Positions 22,561 to 34,847 of a stretch of DNA of 64,000 nt are shown one piece after another. Made by a program: the position numbers and the translations under genes. Position 1 is the stretch's first letter; each line of letters begins with the position of its first letter. The notes under the pieces were generated by a model that saw nothing but the letters and a program-made list of their open reading frames with translations, was not told the DNA's origin and made no database searches. The stretch is taken from NCBI GenBank assembly GCA_958496175.1, contig OY292275.1, forward strand, positions 15,686,001-15,750,000, written 5' to 3'. This stretch comes from Sisyra terminalis. Lineage: Eukaryota > Arthropoda > Insecta > Neuroptera > Sisyridae.

Positions 22561-25500
22561 ATTTCGATACATCATTTAGTTTTGTGCTTGCATGATCCAG
22601 ATTCTTAATACGGTAGGATAAATATCATGTGTTGGGGTTGTCCAACTTTTAGTAGTCCAAATGTTGCAATGAATATAAACTTCAGCGAGAAAAACTTCAT
22701 TATTGGTGTTCATTATAGGAATGACTCATTACTGTATATTTTATTTTGAAGCACATTTCTGCAATAGTATTGGGCATGTTAGGCAACATTCAAAAGTTTC
22801 AGATATTGATTTTTAATACTTATGAGTTTTTTCCTCTACTTCTTCAAGAAAAAATTATCCTTTTTGAAAACAAAACAAAATACTCTATGCTAGTTATACT
22901 TACGAAAAAATAATTTGTTTCATTTTTACGGTTAATTTATTTATTTTGATGGGTTTGTAAGGATTTGTTTCAGGACATATAACACCATTTATTTTAATAC
23001 ACACATATTTATCATTTCACACTTATTTATTTATACAATTGTTTATACGATTGTAACCGTTGTAACTGTTAATTGCTCCTAATTGTTCTGGGGATGGTTG
23101 ATCACCTTATTTATATACCTTTTTGTCGCGTTCCGGGTGGTATCCGATTATTTCAGAAATTTCGCGAAGATTCGAATGATTTCTACCTCTTTAGAGAAAG
23201 CTGTACTACTTAATTAGTGAAAATACAGCGAAAAATGATGAAATCTTCTACTTTGGGTGGGAAACAAAAAAGAAACATAAAAGAACAAACAAGAACAAAC
23301 AATGAATGACCAGCAGAATGTTTGGCAATCAAGTGCCCAGAAATGTGTTTGGTCTTCTATTCAAATTCAATGCATTCCTTGGCTTCTCTACTTTGCCCAA
23401 CCAAATGTTTCATTTATGGATGATTGTTTGCTGCAGTGTGCGGTAGACCTTTAAGGAGTTTAAATTAAAAAAAAGGATTAAAGATTTCGTTTCTCAGGTA
23501 ATAAAACTTTCTCGCTATCAAATAATCTATTGAATTTCCTAAGTAAGGCTTTTAAAATGAAAATTGAAAATAAATTGGAATTAAGGAAAATAAAAGGCCA
23601 AAAGTGAAAATATTGATTCAAATTAGCTGAAATTGAAATTCTGAATATATTTGCAGAATTTATACTTTACTATAAATGTAAATATTTTTAAACTTATTAT
23701 TTATGGCTTTGTGCATAGGTTACAATTTGAGTGAATAATTCTGAATACTCTTACTTGTACTTCTTATTTAACTAATTCCTGTGCTTAATCTATGTTTTCA
23801 TTTTTACTTATTTGATTTCTTTATTTTAGTGCGAAAGATTAATCTCTAAGGTTATAGCCCTGCGATTCTTTTAATTTCTAATGATTATGAAAGGAAAAAA
23901 TATGAAGAGGAGATAATTACCATAAATTTTGACAATGTAGCGTTTATTTGAAATAATTTTGCAGAGATAACACGATATTTTATGGCGGATGGTTACTCTT
24001 TTAAAACATGAACCCTTAGTTACTTACGAGTACATGTAGCGCTGTAATAAAACGACTCGTTGTTCCCAAACCTTTGGGCTCATAAACTGAGATTTAACAA
24101 TGTGCTATATGTCATATACTTCCACAAATATAATCAAGCGTACGTAATTAATTAAAGAGTGAATAATATGTGATGAATCGTTACATACATAAAGATAAGG
24201 GGTCGCATTCGTTCTACTTGTCGACTCACAGGCTTATGGCCTTATAGGCTCGCATTACCTAGTAAATTATCATATGTTCCACTTGCATTTTCAACGTGTA
24301 ATTGGTTGTTGGTACCGCTCTGGTTGGTTAATGAGATAAAGGGTTTCGCCAGGTTTAACGCGCGATTTAAGCGCATTCAACCAAGATGTTCCAAGTGCTG
24401 GTTGATATAGCTAAATACTGCAACTCCCCAGCTGCTCTTTCTTCTTAATATCTAAATGCAAAACTACCACGATCTAATAAAATCTTGACAGTTTTAAATG
24501 AGAAGGGTAGTGTCGGGTAGCCGTGTGGTGCACGATGGGGTTGGGTGTGGGGAATATTAATGTCAAAGCACGTTTTCAAAGAGCTTCATGTAAGTTTCTC
24601 GTTCTCTCGAGAGTGATTTTACCGCTGTTGAAGTCGCAATCACTTGACCTGTGTAGGTTAACTACACGTAGCTACATATATATATATATGTGAAGTTATT
24701 AATGAATGAAATCCGTTGAAGGACGTATGGTGGCGGTGCGGCGACGACAATTTGGCTTTTAATCAAACGAAATTTAATGTTTTTACGGGGAGATCAAAAA
24801 CTATTATTAACGCTTTAATGAGCTTTTCACGCTCGTAACACGTTACGTTGGATGAGGTGAGTGAAAGGGTGCGAGGCCGGGATTAAAATGGAACAATGAG
24901 ATGGGATGGTTTTCATCAAAAATTCGTTTAAATTAATGAGGCTCATAATTTCGGAATAATATTTAAAAGAGTATAAATTTTAATTATGCAAGTCAATGCA
25001 ACTTATCAAAGTGCATTAAAGATGGAATGTCTGATGATCAAAATGCACAACTACATGAATCATTTATTTTAAATATGTGCCTGAAAAGCAAATGTCATTA
25101 AAATTTTTATTTTCACTAAAATGGGATGTACGTTTGATGTTTCCCGTTTAGAAAACCAAGAAATTGCGAATACTTGTCCTCTTCACATTATTAAGTCCAA
25201 ATATTTTTGATTAATTTATTTGCCTATCAAAATAATTTTTCATTTGTATCATGTTAAAATCGTTTATACGGTTTTTTATGATAGAATACGAATATATACT
25301 TCAAAAGAGTAAGCGACCTTTACAGAGGAAACAGTATTCTCACTCGAAAATGCATAGTGGTGCATACAATTGGTTAGTTAATATTAAGAACTACTTATGT
25401 TTAGAAATCATGGCAATATTAAAAAAATATTCTGGGTATTCTATAAATATATTTCTTATTAAATATATTTAATCATTTGGGTTGGATATATGAGTTTTTC

Positions 25501-25588
25501 ACAAAAATCCTAATTGAAAATTAAATCCTGCTTTATGTAATATGCATGAACAGCATATTTCCATAACATCCAAACACTAGCGGTTACC
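22561..25588. other. Non-coding; GC-richer patch at 24.5-24.9 kb
   Basis: No exon was recognised. The part at about 24.5-24.9 kb reaches close to 50% G+C over two 60-base lines (near 24721 and 24841) against a background near one third, and contains homeodomain-type TTAATGA/TAATGAG words. It is a candidate regulatory element only. A short (TA)n occurs at about 24674-24689. Confidence 0.4.
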
Positions 25589-25700
25589 TGGCCCACCGTG
25601 GGATAGGCTAATTTGCGACATTAATGTTTATGTCTTTTACATGAGCATTATTCTCCCAAAAAATCCGATTACTAACAATCCCTTGGCCCACCATGGGATA
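25589..25700 (+). repeat. Direct repeat of a 17-bp palindrome-bearing word
   Basis: TGGCCCACCGTGGGATA (25589-25605) recurs as TGGCCCACCATGGGATA (25684-25700), 95 bp apart with one substitution. Each copy contains a near palindrome (CCCACCRTGGG). The segment to the right (25750-25930, with an AATAAA at about 25890) might be a worn LTR, but no paired LTR is visible. Confidence 0.4.
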
Positions 25701-26011
25701 TACTGACCCACGAAATTAAGACAATAGGAAACCTCCACGTGCACAGATTAGCCACCGAAGATACTGTTCTGGACAAGTGTCAAGTTAGCGTAGGAAGAAG
25801 TCAGTCATTTCCACCAACCCCCATCCTATGTTAAGCATTAAGAAATTTTTGTATAGATACCAAATGTAAATTAGAATAAGGACGAGACAATAAATGGAAT
25901 TAAGTGGTACTAAACTTGTTTTCATTGTTGCGAAGCCAAATTACAAGCTAACTTCCCAAGACTTCTGAACATCAAGGTATCGGGAGTTTACAAATCCAAT
26001 TGGCTTTCTAT

Positions 26012-26241
26012 TTATCCTTTATCTGGGACGTTCGTCTTTCTAGGACAACGTACAACAGCAATATGTGAGTCCTTGTATTGGTTCCGTACTTCCTTGGCTA
26101 ATCTTCCAAGATACCGGGCATCAGGGTAACTTAAGTCTGCCAACCTGGTTAGCCATCTGATCAGAAATCCTTCCCGATACACAATCATTACAAAGGAAAG
26201 AAATCCCTCCTTTTTTGTCTCAGTTAAACACGATTAAAACA
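26012..26241 (-). pseudogene. Unidentified coding remnant, about 75 codons
   Basis: On the - strand an open frame lacking an ATG at its start reads through LTETKKEGFLSFVMIVYREG, then LTRLADLSYPDARYLGRLAK, then EVRNQYKDSHIAVVRCPRKT, and ends NVPDKG plus stop. Composition (Arg, Leu, Asp, Pro, few Phe/Ile runs) is far more protein-like than chance frames here. I cannot name the family. It may be part of a retrotransposon gag or pol region, or a displaced exon. Confidence 0.4.
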
Positions 26242-27019
26242 AATCAAAACCAACACAATTTACAGTAAGGCTTATGACTTTCAGAATTGAAATCTTTACA
26301 CTTAAAATTCTTTCAGTATTTAATTTCACTTTCTTGAATAAAAGTGGTGCTACGTTGATTAAATGAGTGCTTTTTAAATAATCACTTGGATTACTTTTTG
26401 GCTTTTAATCATGAAATTTATCAATTAAGAACAAATAAAGTATGAATAAGTCAAGCAATGCACTAATATCGAATGACAGCACACACAGTTCAACGCACGT
26501 GGCTATTAACCAATGGAATTGCAAGATTTTAAGATGTTCACCTGTTTTGATTATTGAAATTTCAAAAATTTAGGAAAACCACACCCACATTCAATGCTCA
26601 ATACCATTATCAATATGCATATTAATTTATTAACCGCGTAGGTGGATTAAATTTAATTTTTTTCACTATGTAAAAGTTTTTCAAAAAAATCTGAAAAAAA
26701 CCAGGCGTTATAAAGAAGGTATATTAAACTTAAGAAAAATATTTTAAGATTGATACCAAAATATTTTAATGCTTAAAAAAATTGTTTTTTTCAATAAAAT
26801 ATTATTTTTGATCGATTTTATAAAGTAGTTGTTAATTTTTTATAAAAGGTACCTATTAACAACCCCTAAATTATATTTAAGATTTAGATCAATTTGTTAA
26901 GTAAATTATAGAAAAAAAAATTACTTAATTATTTTTTGTCACGATAACTAATTGTTAAAGGGATCCGAAATTTTTTGGATCTTGGTATTTTATTACTAAT
27001 AGAAAGAATAGGAAAGCGA

Positions 27020-27300
27020 ACTATTGCTACATGGTCAGGTATGGTTTATTGATGGCTCAGTGACAGACAATGGATCAGCTATTGGTATATACGAAAAACC
27101 CAGAAGTAAGAACTTTCAGTAGCTTTGGAAGTAGGAACCACTATATACAAGGCAGAAACATATGCAGTGCTGGCTTGGGCATGGAAATGTATATGGAGGA
27201 ACTGTCTATAGGAAAAAAAATTACTGCATACCTCTGTTACTTACAAAATATTATTGAACAATCTTTCCGGGGTCGATTCGCCATACTTAGATAATACTCC
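27020..27300 (+). pseudogene. RNase H domain remnant of a non-LTR retrotransposon
   Basis: Frame one gives QVWFIDGSVTDNGSAIGIYE (about 27035-27100), matching the first strand of retroelement RNase H with its catalytic Asp in DGS. After a one-base shift the next part reads LEVGTTIYKAETYAVLAWA (about 27122-27180), which carries the second catalytic residue, the Glu of AET. Stops and a frameshift break it and no RT domain is adjacent. RNase H domains of this form occur C-terminal to RT in several insect non-LTR clades. Confidence 0.7.
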
Positions 27301-29050
27301 TAGGCTCTTTCTAATTCTTTGTTAATAATATTTGAATTGCATGTGATAAATGGGCAAAAAATCCGAAGGTGATTTAAATTTAAAAAAGCTCCCCTCTACT
27401 AATGAACAAAATCCTAAAAATGACCAAAATCTCCTCGCAAAAATTTCGTTGTAAACGGCTCGTTTTTCGTGTGAGAAAACCGCGATATTTTCATTAGTTT
27501 AATTATCGCAATGTTAAAAATTTTAGTTGCAACATAAATTTCATTTATCCCTGTTTTTCATGAGGTCTTGCCCCGTTCGTTGGGGTGTCATAAATTAAGA
27601 AAATGCGCCATGTTCGCAACGCAATTACATTTAATTGGACGAGGGGTAGGTGTGGGGTGGTTAAGAAAAACGTGTAACGTTCTTACGAGACATATTATTA
27701 TGGACTTGCTCGAGTAATATCATCATCTTTTACATCTCTCGGTTTTTGTCACAACAATTATTTCAACGAAAGTCGCATCGTCTGTTTTGTGTTTAATTTT
27801 CGTTTGAGTTTTGGAAAAATTAAAATTATTAAATCTCGAGATGAATTTCTTGAGATTTTTTCATGTCATAGTTGGAAAATTGTAATGAGATATATTTAAC
27901 ATGAAGAACGGAAATGAGGGTGTGGGGGTGGAATATGCTGGTCTTTGTTCGTTCGAATATTTCTTTAACACCCGGAAAAAATTACATTCATGTCCAGAAG
28001 GGCGTGCGTACGTTTTTTTTTATCGTATGATTATTTACTGCCATTTCGCGTTCACGGGTTTTTGCGTTTATTGTATGTTGATTTTTCATGGAGAATTTTT
28101 TTCCCCCGTTTAACCTTACGATGTGTAATCCTCGTTTTATGTGGTATCAAATCCAGGAAAAATCGATAAATCACTTTTAATTAAAATTTCGCCATTTTAA
28201 AGCTTTAAAATGGAAAAAAATAATCGAAACTAGTTTCTAGTGGGTGAAGGATATTTAAAAATTCCATTCACATGAGGTTTGTATTTTTGCAAATTTCTTT
28301 CCCGAACGAATATTGTTGGTCGCATCTACTTCCATATCCCGACATTGTGTTATGGTTGGTTTGTTTCAAATTGCAATTGCAACGACGACATATAAAAATA
28401 TATATGCCAGAGATGCAAGATGCATTTTTCTCTATGTCTCTACACTACGTAATATATGTATGCGAGTTGTTGCATTTTCAATTTGTACACGAATCTGTTG
28501 TTCGGAAAATATTTTCTCGTTAAAGACTATTAAATTACAATTTTTGTTACACCGTAAAATCTCTTTTTTGTCCATTGTTAATATCTAGAGAATGCAGCCA
28601 ATTCCATACGTAAACCAAATATAGAAACAGGGTTGTTTATATTGTTTTTTTTAATTCAAGTTCAGCTATACTTGAAAATACAAAATTATTCAATCAAAAA
28701 AAAAAACGAAAAATGCTGTATCTACCGAAAAATTATTTCATATTGAAACTGAGATACAAACTTTACGAGTTTCAAATCAAACAATACAATTGCTTTTAAT
28801 TATATTTTACTTTCCAGAAAAATTCAAATAAACATATTTTTAATGAAAATTTCTTTTTGAAATTAACCAATTGGAAAAAAAAAATACGGTTCGATATACC
28901 TACTATAAATATTAGAATTAAGTATTTAATACCAGATAAATATGTTAATTTTATCTATATCGCTGTTGTTATATTGAATCTTTGCATAAATGCATAAGAA
29001 AAAAGAGAGATAGGTACTTATAATAAAAAAAAATAGTTAAATTTACATTT
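27301..29050. other. Non-coding; GC-richer patch at 27.4-27.75 kb
   Basis: No gene was recognised. The 27.42-27.75 kb part is GC-richer, with TAATTATCGC, CATAAATTAAG and ACATTTAATTGG words that would suit homeodomain-type binding. Its function is inferred only from composition. The rest is A/T-rich, with open frames at 28.27-28.59 kb that look like chance. Confidence 0.35.
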
Positions 29051-29375
29051 GATTCAAACTAGGCGGTTCCATCGATATTAGTATTGAGATCTACATAGGT
29101 ACCAAAAGTTCCGTACAAATTATTGTTATCGCTCTCTAAAAGAATTTTTCTTGGCTGGTCATCATTATTCCATTGGATCCTGATAGTTCTATTGGTACAT
29201 GTTGCACAAGATACTACTCTCGGACTCCTGAGCTGCACTCCTGGAGAAATGCCTCGTCCATTTCTCTCCATTGCTTTCCATTTCTCTCGATTTTGTTAGT
29301 TGAGTCCAGTTTTTCTCAGCCACCTTGACCAGATTGTTTGTTCATCTCAGTGGTAACCTCCCTTGCAGCCTCCCA
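29051..29375 (-). pseudogene. Non-LTR retrotransposon 3' end remnant
   Basis: On the - strand, just before 29271, the text reads NNLVKVAEKNWTQLTKSRE and then KWKAME. This resembles the extreme C-terminus of RT retrotransposons (..W...A.DR..W..LEEAF..). It continues as a 70-codon frame (29059-29271, PGVQLRSPRVV..) that I cannot match and that is probably frame-shifted tail or 3' UTR. An upstream stop and frameshift show decay. It directly abuts the hAT relic. Confidence 0.5.
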
Positions 29376-29379
29376 TCAC

Positions 29380-30320
29380 AGAAAATTACAATACCGTTAT
29401 ACCGAGATACCGAATACCTGTGTTTTGAGCCATTTATACAATTTCGAAATTCACAAGTCTACATACCGTTTTTCAGTATTCACTAAAAAATTTTTAAATT
29501 GTCCCCACAATATGTTTAGGGATCATCAACGTAGCAAAATAGTATACGTTTTTGTTTTTACGTCACATTAACTGGTGAAATTAATTAGATTAGACTATAA
29601 AGACAAAGAATAAAAAAATGTCTTAGGGTATTTGCAAAACTATAATGACTATAAAAATGAAAACGAAGAAAAAGACTAAATAATTCGAATTTGATCATGT
29701 TTACTGTAAATTTTCGATAGAGTTATCGAAGATGATGATGCAATTCGTGTTGAAAGTGAAAAGGAATTGTCTTTTGAACAAAAACAGGAATTAGCGATTC
29801 CTAAAAAAATATCAACAAACCAAATTATAGTACAGAAATAAGTTAATTTATAGATGAGTGATTTTGCTATAAATACTTGGAAAACATATATTGCGCCATG
29901 TTAACAGTACCACCAAATAGTGTTTGTAGTGAACCTGAATTTTCAACAGTTGGTAATTTTTGCCCAAAACTACGTTCCGGATTTAATGACAGTACAGTTG
30001 ATGCATAATGCTCATTATGATTACAAATTGAAAATTTTATAATAGCAGTTTAAAGTGGTTACTAGTTTTTACAGGTTTTTGTTATTTAAATAGATACGAT
30101 GTTCGTCGTTCCTTTATTTTTTTGTGATTCCTTATAATTTACAAGTTATTACTTGTGATATTCACTCTTTCTAATTAAACGAGCAAATTAACAATGACCT
30201 GTGTCTTTTTTCTTTTTCTGAAATTCCTACTACCGGTATTCCAACCGGTATAACGGTATTAAAATCTTAGAAATACTAAATACCGATATTAAACTTTCGG
30301 TTCAGTATTGGAATCTTTAA
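29380..30320 (+). mobile_element. hAT-family transposon relic
   Basis: The segment at about 29900-30000 encodes LTVPPNSVCSEPEFSTVGNF, then CPKLRSGFNDSTVDA plus stop. This is the hAT C-terminal dimerisation motif (usual form: IPATS..SER.FS.AG.....R..L....V). Upstream pieces are broken by stops. Both flanks carry clustered TACCG words (left 29389-29420, right 30230-30290, several as ACCGGTAT and ATACCGAT), the kind of subterminal repeat hAT transposases bind. Exact ends and an 8-bp duplication could not be fixed. Only the last part of the transposase is recognisable. Confidence 0.65.
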
Positions 30321-31046
30321 CCATGACGCCTCGGTTTCCAGAGAGTCACTTCCTTTGTCCATCTACGATTTGTCATGCGAGTAATATGCCAATCCATTTG
30401 TCATTAATGAGAAACTACCGTATTTATTTTTTCTGTTACTGGGGCCTGGCATCTTATTTCCACACTTCTGATTTGTTGGGCAGTGATAAGCCCTGCATCC
30501 ATTAGACTTCTTCTCCATTGGACACATGCAAGACTTTACGCTTTTCCGCGTATAATTTGCTTGTCAAAACAGTTTCCAATCCCTATGCTGCACCAAGTAT
30601 TATACATATTATGACAAGAAATACGAGTAACTACAAATATTTCAAAATGTTAAAGTAGATATCCATTTTTTTTTTGTAGATTTATGCACCATATTATGTT
30701 AAAAAAGATCGATTCTTTTTTCGGTAGTACTTTTAAGTTTAATAAGACAACAAGAACACTTGACGAACATCTAAAGAAGTTGAACTTGATGAAAAACCAT
30801 ATTGTATTTTAGAAAAATGGCTATGTTAAAAAATTTAATAGAATTGGAAAGATATTGTAAGTATTGTACATGTACGGCTTATTTAGCATACCCGCAATCA
30901 TACGCTTATACTATAATCTAACTCATGCACACATGTACATAGTACACATATGTACTTTTCATATCTATTCGTTTGTGAATACATAGACCAAAAATATAAA
31001 GATCATATATCGCTTGCAAAGTTTTACGGTTTATCCTTTATGCACC
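30321..31046. other. Non-coding gap between two DNA transposons
   Basis: A/T-rich, with no gene or known repeat recognised. Short runs of ACATGTACAT words occur near 30860-30950. Confidence 0.4.
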
Positions 31047-32601
31047 ATCCCATACGAAGTCGCCGTCGATGGAAAAAATGCCGTAAATCGGCCGATGTCC
31101 ATCTGCCAGCGATCGGCCAAGTATTGGCTATTAGTAATGGCCCAATTCTGGTTGATTACTGGCATTTATAATCAATAAAATATTGTTTTTAAAAAGTTTT
31201 TTTTCTTTATTTATATTTTTTTAAATTATTATTTTGTATTTTTCGAACGTAAAAAAAATTCACTACTATTCTTTCAGTTAAATTGCTCATTAACAAATAA
31301 TTTCTGAGTAATTAAAAAAAAATGTAGTTATAGTTGTTAACGCCGTGTTCTGATATGAAACCGGTGGTTACATAACATCTGCATTAAATATTTTCTTTAT
31401 TAGAGTTTTTAAAGTCCTTAATTGTAATTAAAAATATTTAATGCAGAGAGAATTTCTTTTGACTGATTATCGGCTGATCAACGGCCGTGCTCCAGCCGAT
31501 AATGCAATCTATAATTCGTTGCGCAGGCGCAGTATAATGTAAATCAACTGTTTTTCAGTCGTTTGTTACCTTTATCATTGTAGGTTGCTGACAATATTAT
31601 TATCAAGATTAATTAAATACAGCATTTAATTTAAATAGTTTTTAATTTAAAAAAAATAGTTGCCAACAACAAAGTAAAAACTCTGAAATTGAAAATGTAG
31701 AAAAGGAGGATGTGACAAATGTTTACAATGATGCCGGTGACACTGATATAACCTCTCAAATCGACGATAATATTTATGAGAGTCCTATAAATAGTGATAT
31801 TAGTATAAATAGTGACTGTGAAAATCTCAACGGTGTAGAAATTGATACGGATTCTAATATTGATTTCCAAGAAAAATTACGAAACTGGGCTGTGAAAAAT
31901 ATAAACAGTCTTCAATTAAATGTTATTTCGGAGTTATTATTAATATTGAGAGATGGACATCCAACGTTGCCCAAAACAGCACAAGCTTTACTAGAAACTA
32001 AATCTAACTAACTAATCTAACTGTTTTTGCCCATTCTATATTTTTCCCATTTATTAATCCCTTCTAATGCTTGTTAAGTCTTCTTCTAGTGAATAGGATA
32101 ACTTTAGTTTTGTTATCATTGGTCTTAATTTTCCATTTTCTAAAAAAAATCATTATTCTTTTTAAGGGACTATTCTGTTGGCCACTGTATCAGCTCTTCA
32201 GGAGGATGCAAAAATTACTGTATCATCAGCATATAGGGAAAGGAAAGTTTCGGGTGTCCACGAGATATTATTTATCTATCTAATATAATAAAGAGGAAAA
32301 ATTTGATTGTTTGCTTTATATTTTAAATAGTAATAATTTAAATAGTACGTGGCCCATTGCTAAGCCCAATAACCGGCCGATGATCAACTACCATCAATCG
32401 GCCGATGATTTGAATAATACGTGGCCCATTACTGGGCTCATTAATCGGCCGATGATCAACTGCCATTAATGGGCCGGGGTTATCATTTGTATATTCAGCC
32501 GTCCATGGGCCATTAGAAGACGCCAATGATTGGCCGTTAATTATCATCCTTCGCCCGGCGATGGGCCATCCGAGGGCCGGTTTTCAAACTTTGTATGGGA
32601 T
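31047..32601. mobile_element. 1.55-kb TIR DNA transposon with GGCC-palindrome ends
   Basis: Ends match as inverted repeats ATCCCATACNAAGT (31047-31060 and 32588-32601). Inside both ends lie many copies of CGGCCGAT / ATCGGCC and ATTGGCC / GGGCCATTA words. On the left they lie at 31085-31150, on the right at 32345-32580 (there as an imperfect tandem of about 72 bp that begins ACGTGGCCCATT at about 32346), and there is one more hairpin at 31468-31508. Between them lies a 99-codon ORF (31712-32011). The layout of short outer TIR, subterminal palindromic arrays and an internal gene suggests a cut-and-paste element. I cannot assign the superfamily, and the target duplication is not clear. Confidence 0.55.
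31712..32011 (+). CDS. 99-codon ORF in the TIR transposon; insect transposon-associated N-terminal domain
   Basis: The acidic N-terminus (about residues 1-50, rich in Asp, Asn, Ser) is followed by FQEKLRNWAVKNINSLQLNV, ISELLLILRDGHPTLPKTAQ and ALLETKSN. The second half matches, from memory, a recurrent helical module in many uncharacterised insect and cnidarian proteins (pattern LR.WA......A...LL.ILR...P.LPKDARTLL.T), often found in transposon-derived or DUF4806-type proteins. Those normally continue for hundreds of residues, whereas here a stop follows at once. Either the frame is truncated or this is a first exon whose donor was lost. The start ATG follows an A-rich leader (AAAAGGAGGATGTGACAA..). 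Confidence 0.5.
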   Translation: MTNVYNDAGDTDITSQIDDNIYESPINSDISINSDCENLNGVEIDTDSNIDFQEKLRNWAVKNINSLQLNVISELLLILRDGHPTLPKTAQALLETKSN

Positions 32602-34788
32602 CTCCATCATCTGGAATGTAACGGGCCATAAGAAACTTATTCCGAAATCGGAATCTCGCAAAATTGCGTATTTCCGCATTCAAGTTGAATCTTTGATTGA
32701 TGTTTTTTCATTACAGAAAAAAAAAACTTGATATTTATTTTATGTATTATACAAAATGGAAAAAATGTAACTAAAAAAAGCTTAATGCAAGTAATTACGG
32801 ATCAAAATGAAAGTATAATACTTATGGTCAATTTTTTCGATTTAAATTCCTTTCCTCAACTATCTTTATTTTAATATTCTTTTCTAAAGTGATAGATCAT
32901 ATCATTACCCATTTGTACCTCTTAACTTACTACTTCAAAATAGTAATAACTTACTACAAATGATTGAGATTCACAATATGATATACAGGTTGAAGTTGAG
33001 CTATGATGCTTTGACTTGCGATCAAAATCATTTAAAACTATAACAGAAATTAATATGTAGAATTTTAAAATTAATATTAGTTGAGAATAAAAAGATAATA
33101 TCTTTTAAAGTTTTTCATATCACCTATTTGTTTAAAGAATAGAAAACAAGTCATCAGTTTCATGAAAATTAACAATTTACATAAAAAAAAATTTAATGAA
33201 AGAAGAAACCTTCAAGTTCTTAGTGATGTTTATTTGAATTACTCTACTAAGAAATTTGTTGTAATTGGTTAAATTATTATCGATTATATTTTCTGTTACA
33301 CGTACTGATAATAACATATTATGACTCCCACAGTGAGGGTGTTTACTAAACTTTCTAAAAGCGATACCTAATAAAATATATCTCCTTTTCAAACGTCAAT
33401 TTATAATGTCTTAGATATTTTAACATCAACTTTGATTTTCATTTCATCGTGCCAAAGTAACTTTCACACACAACGCACATAATTTTCTATACATTAATTA
33501 ATTCAATTATTAACCGAAAATTCCCATATACGACATCTTAAGCCTTTTCAAGCTACCAAACGAGATACATTTCATTCCTCAACAAAAAGACGTCTTACGT
33601 TTATTATTTACATACATTTAATGAAACCACCCCCGTATCTGTACCTGTTGCTTCAGATCGTCACTCTTCCATTAATTTCACAATAATTCCTTAAACAAAA
33701 TTTCCCACCCCCGTTATGACTCTAGGATTTTCTATCATACACAGCTTTAAGATTCCGTAACAAATATCGTTGGGAAAGCTCAGTGTCTACTGTAATAATT
33801 ACTCCAGCGAAGAAAGTCAACTAGAAACCTACGTAGGTACAGTTCTCATATACTCGTGCTTTAAATAATCTCTTTGATCTTAAATATAAATGTGACTTGT
33901 TCCATTACCGATGGTAAGGAGTTGGGTGGCTCCATCCCTTTCGTATTCCTGAGGCATTCCACCTGGTAAAGAGAACACTCTACTATAACAATGTTATTGA
34001 GAGAATTTTTAAAGTTATTGAACCGAAATGAAACAGAAAATTATTAGAGAAAATTCTGGTTTTACTTCGTTGCTATTATATTGAGTTTCTTGAAGTCTTT
34101 AACACTTGACTGACTTTAATATTAGATCTATCGAGGTACTTATATTAATTACTAGTTGCTTTTAAGACGTTGAATGTAGATTGAGGCATTTTTATTATAT
34201 TGCTGGAGTCAAAGCGTGAATTATTGTTAGTTCAGGAATTAATTCAAAGTCTCTCGCCTTCTCGATTTGCCAGTAATATCAATTAGGTGTGATAATTAAA
34301 TTATTTATCAGAGAATGATAAATGTAAATTATTGGAAATAGGAGTTAAGATTACTTGTAAATGATTAGATGAATTTGCATTCCATGTTTTGGATTCCCGG
34401 TGGGATAGATACCGCCGTGCAAATTTCCTTCCGAAAACTGATATTGGTGCGGAATTTCAAAAAGCTTTTGTAATAACAAGGACGTTTTGAGCCTCAATTG
34501 TGTTCGTTATTGGCGTGGATTTTGCCTCGAGTTCGCGACGACAATGGATCTGTGACGTAAATTGTCATGACTGAATATTTTATGGGTACGACGTCGGTGA
34601 CACGGTGAGGGCACATTTGCATTTTAAACCGTTAGCTAATATTCTTTCGACTGCAATATTTATAACTGCATTGAAATGTGCATGTTGAATGCACCATCCA
34701 TACGCCAACGTCGCATCCACCACTGTCGAGTTTTATTTCTCGTTCCATTCGTACAAGTTACCGATCCATCTCTATTTCGATGGTCTCG

Positions 34789-34792
<4 letters not shown>
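32602..34792. other. Non-coding stretch
   Basis: No exon or named repeat was recognised. The 33.4-33.75 kb part and the part at about 34.38-34.75 kb are moderately GC-richer than their flanks. Confidence 0.4.

Positions 34793-34844
<52 letters not shown>
34793..34844. repeat. (AT)26 microsatellite
   Basis: An uninterrupted run of 26 AT units. It creates artificial Ile-Tyr repeats in overlapping frames on both strands, which should not be read as protein. Confidence 0.97.

Positions 34845-34847
<3 letters not shown>

Noticed and set aside
25750..25930. Possible solo LTR (TGTTCTGG... with AATAAA)
   Set aside because: No paired copy, target duplication or primer-binding site could be seen.
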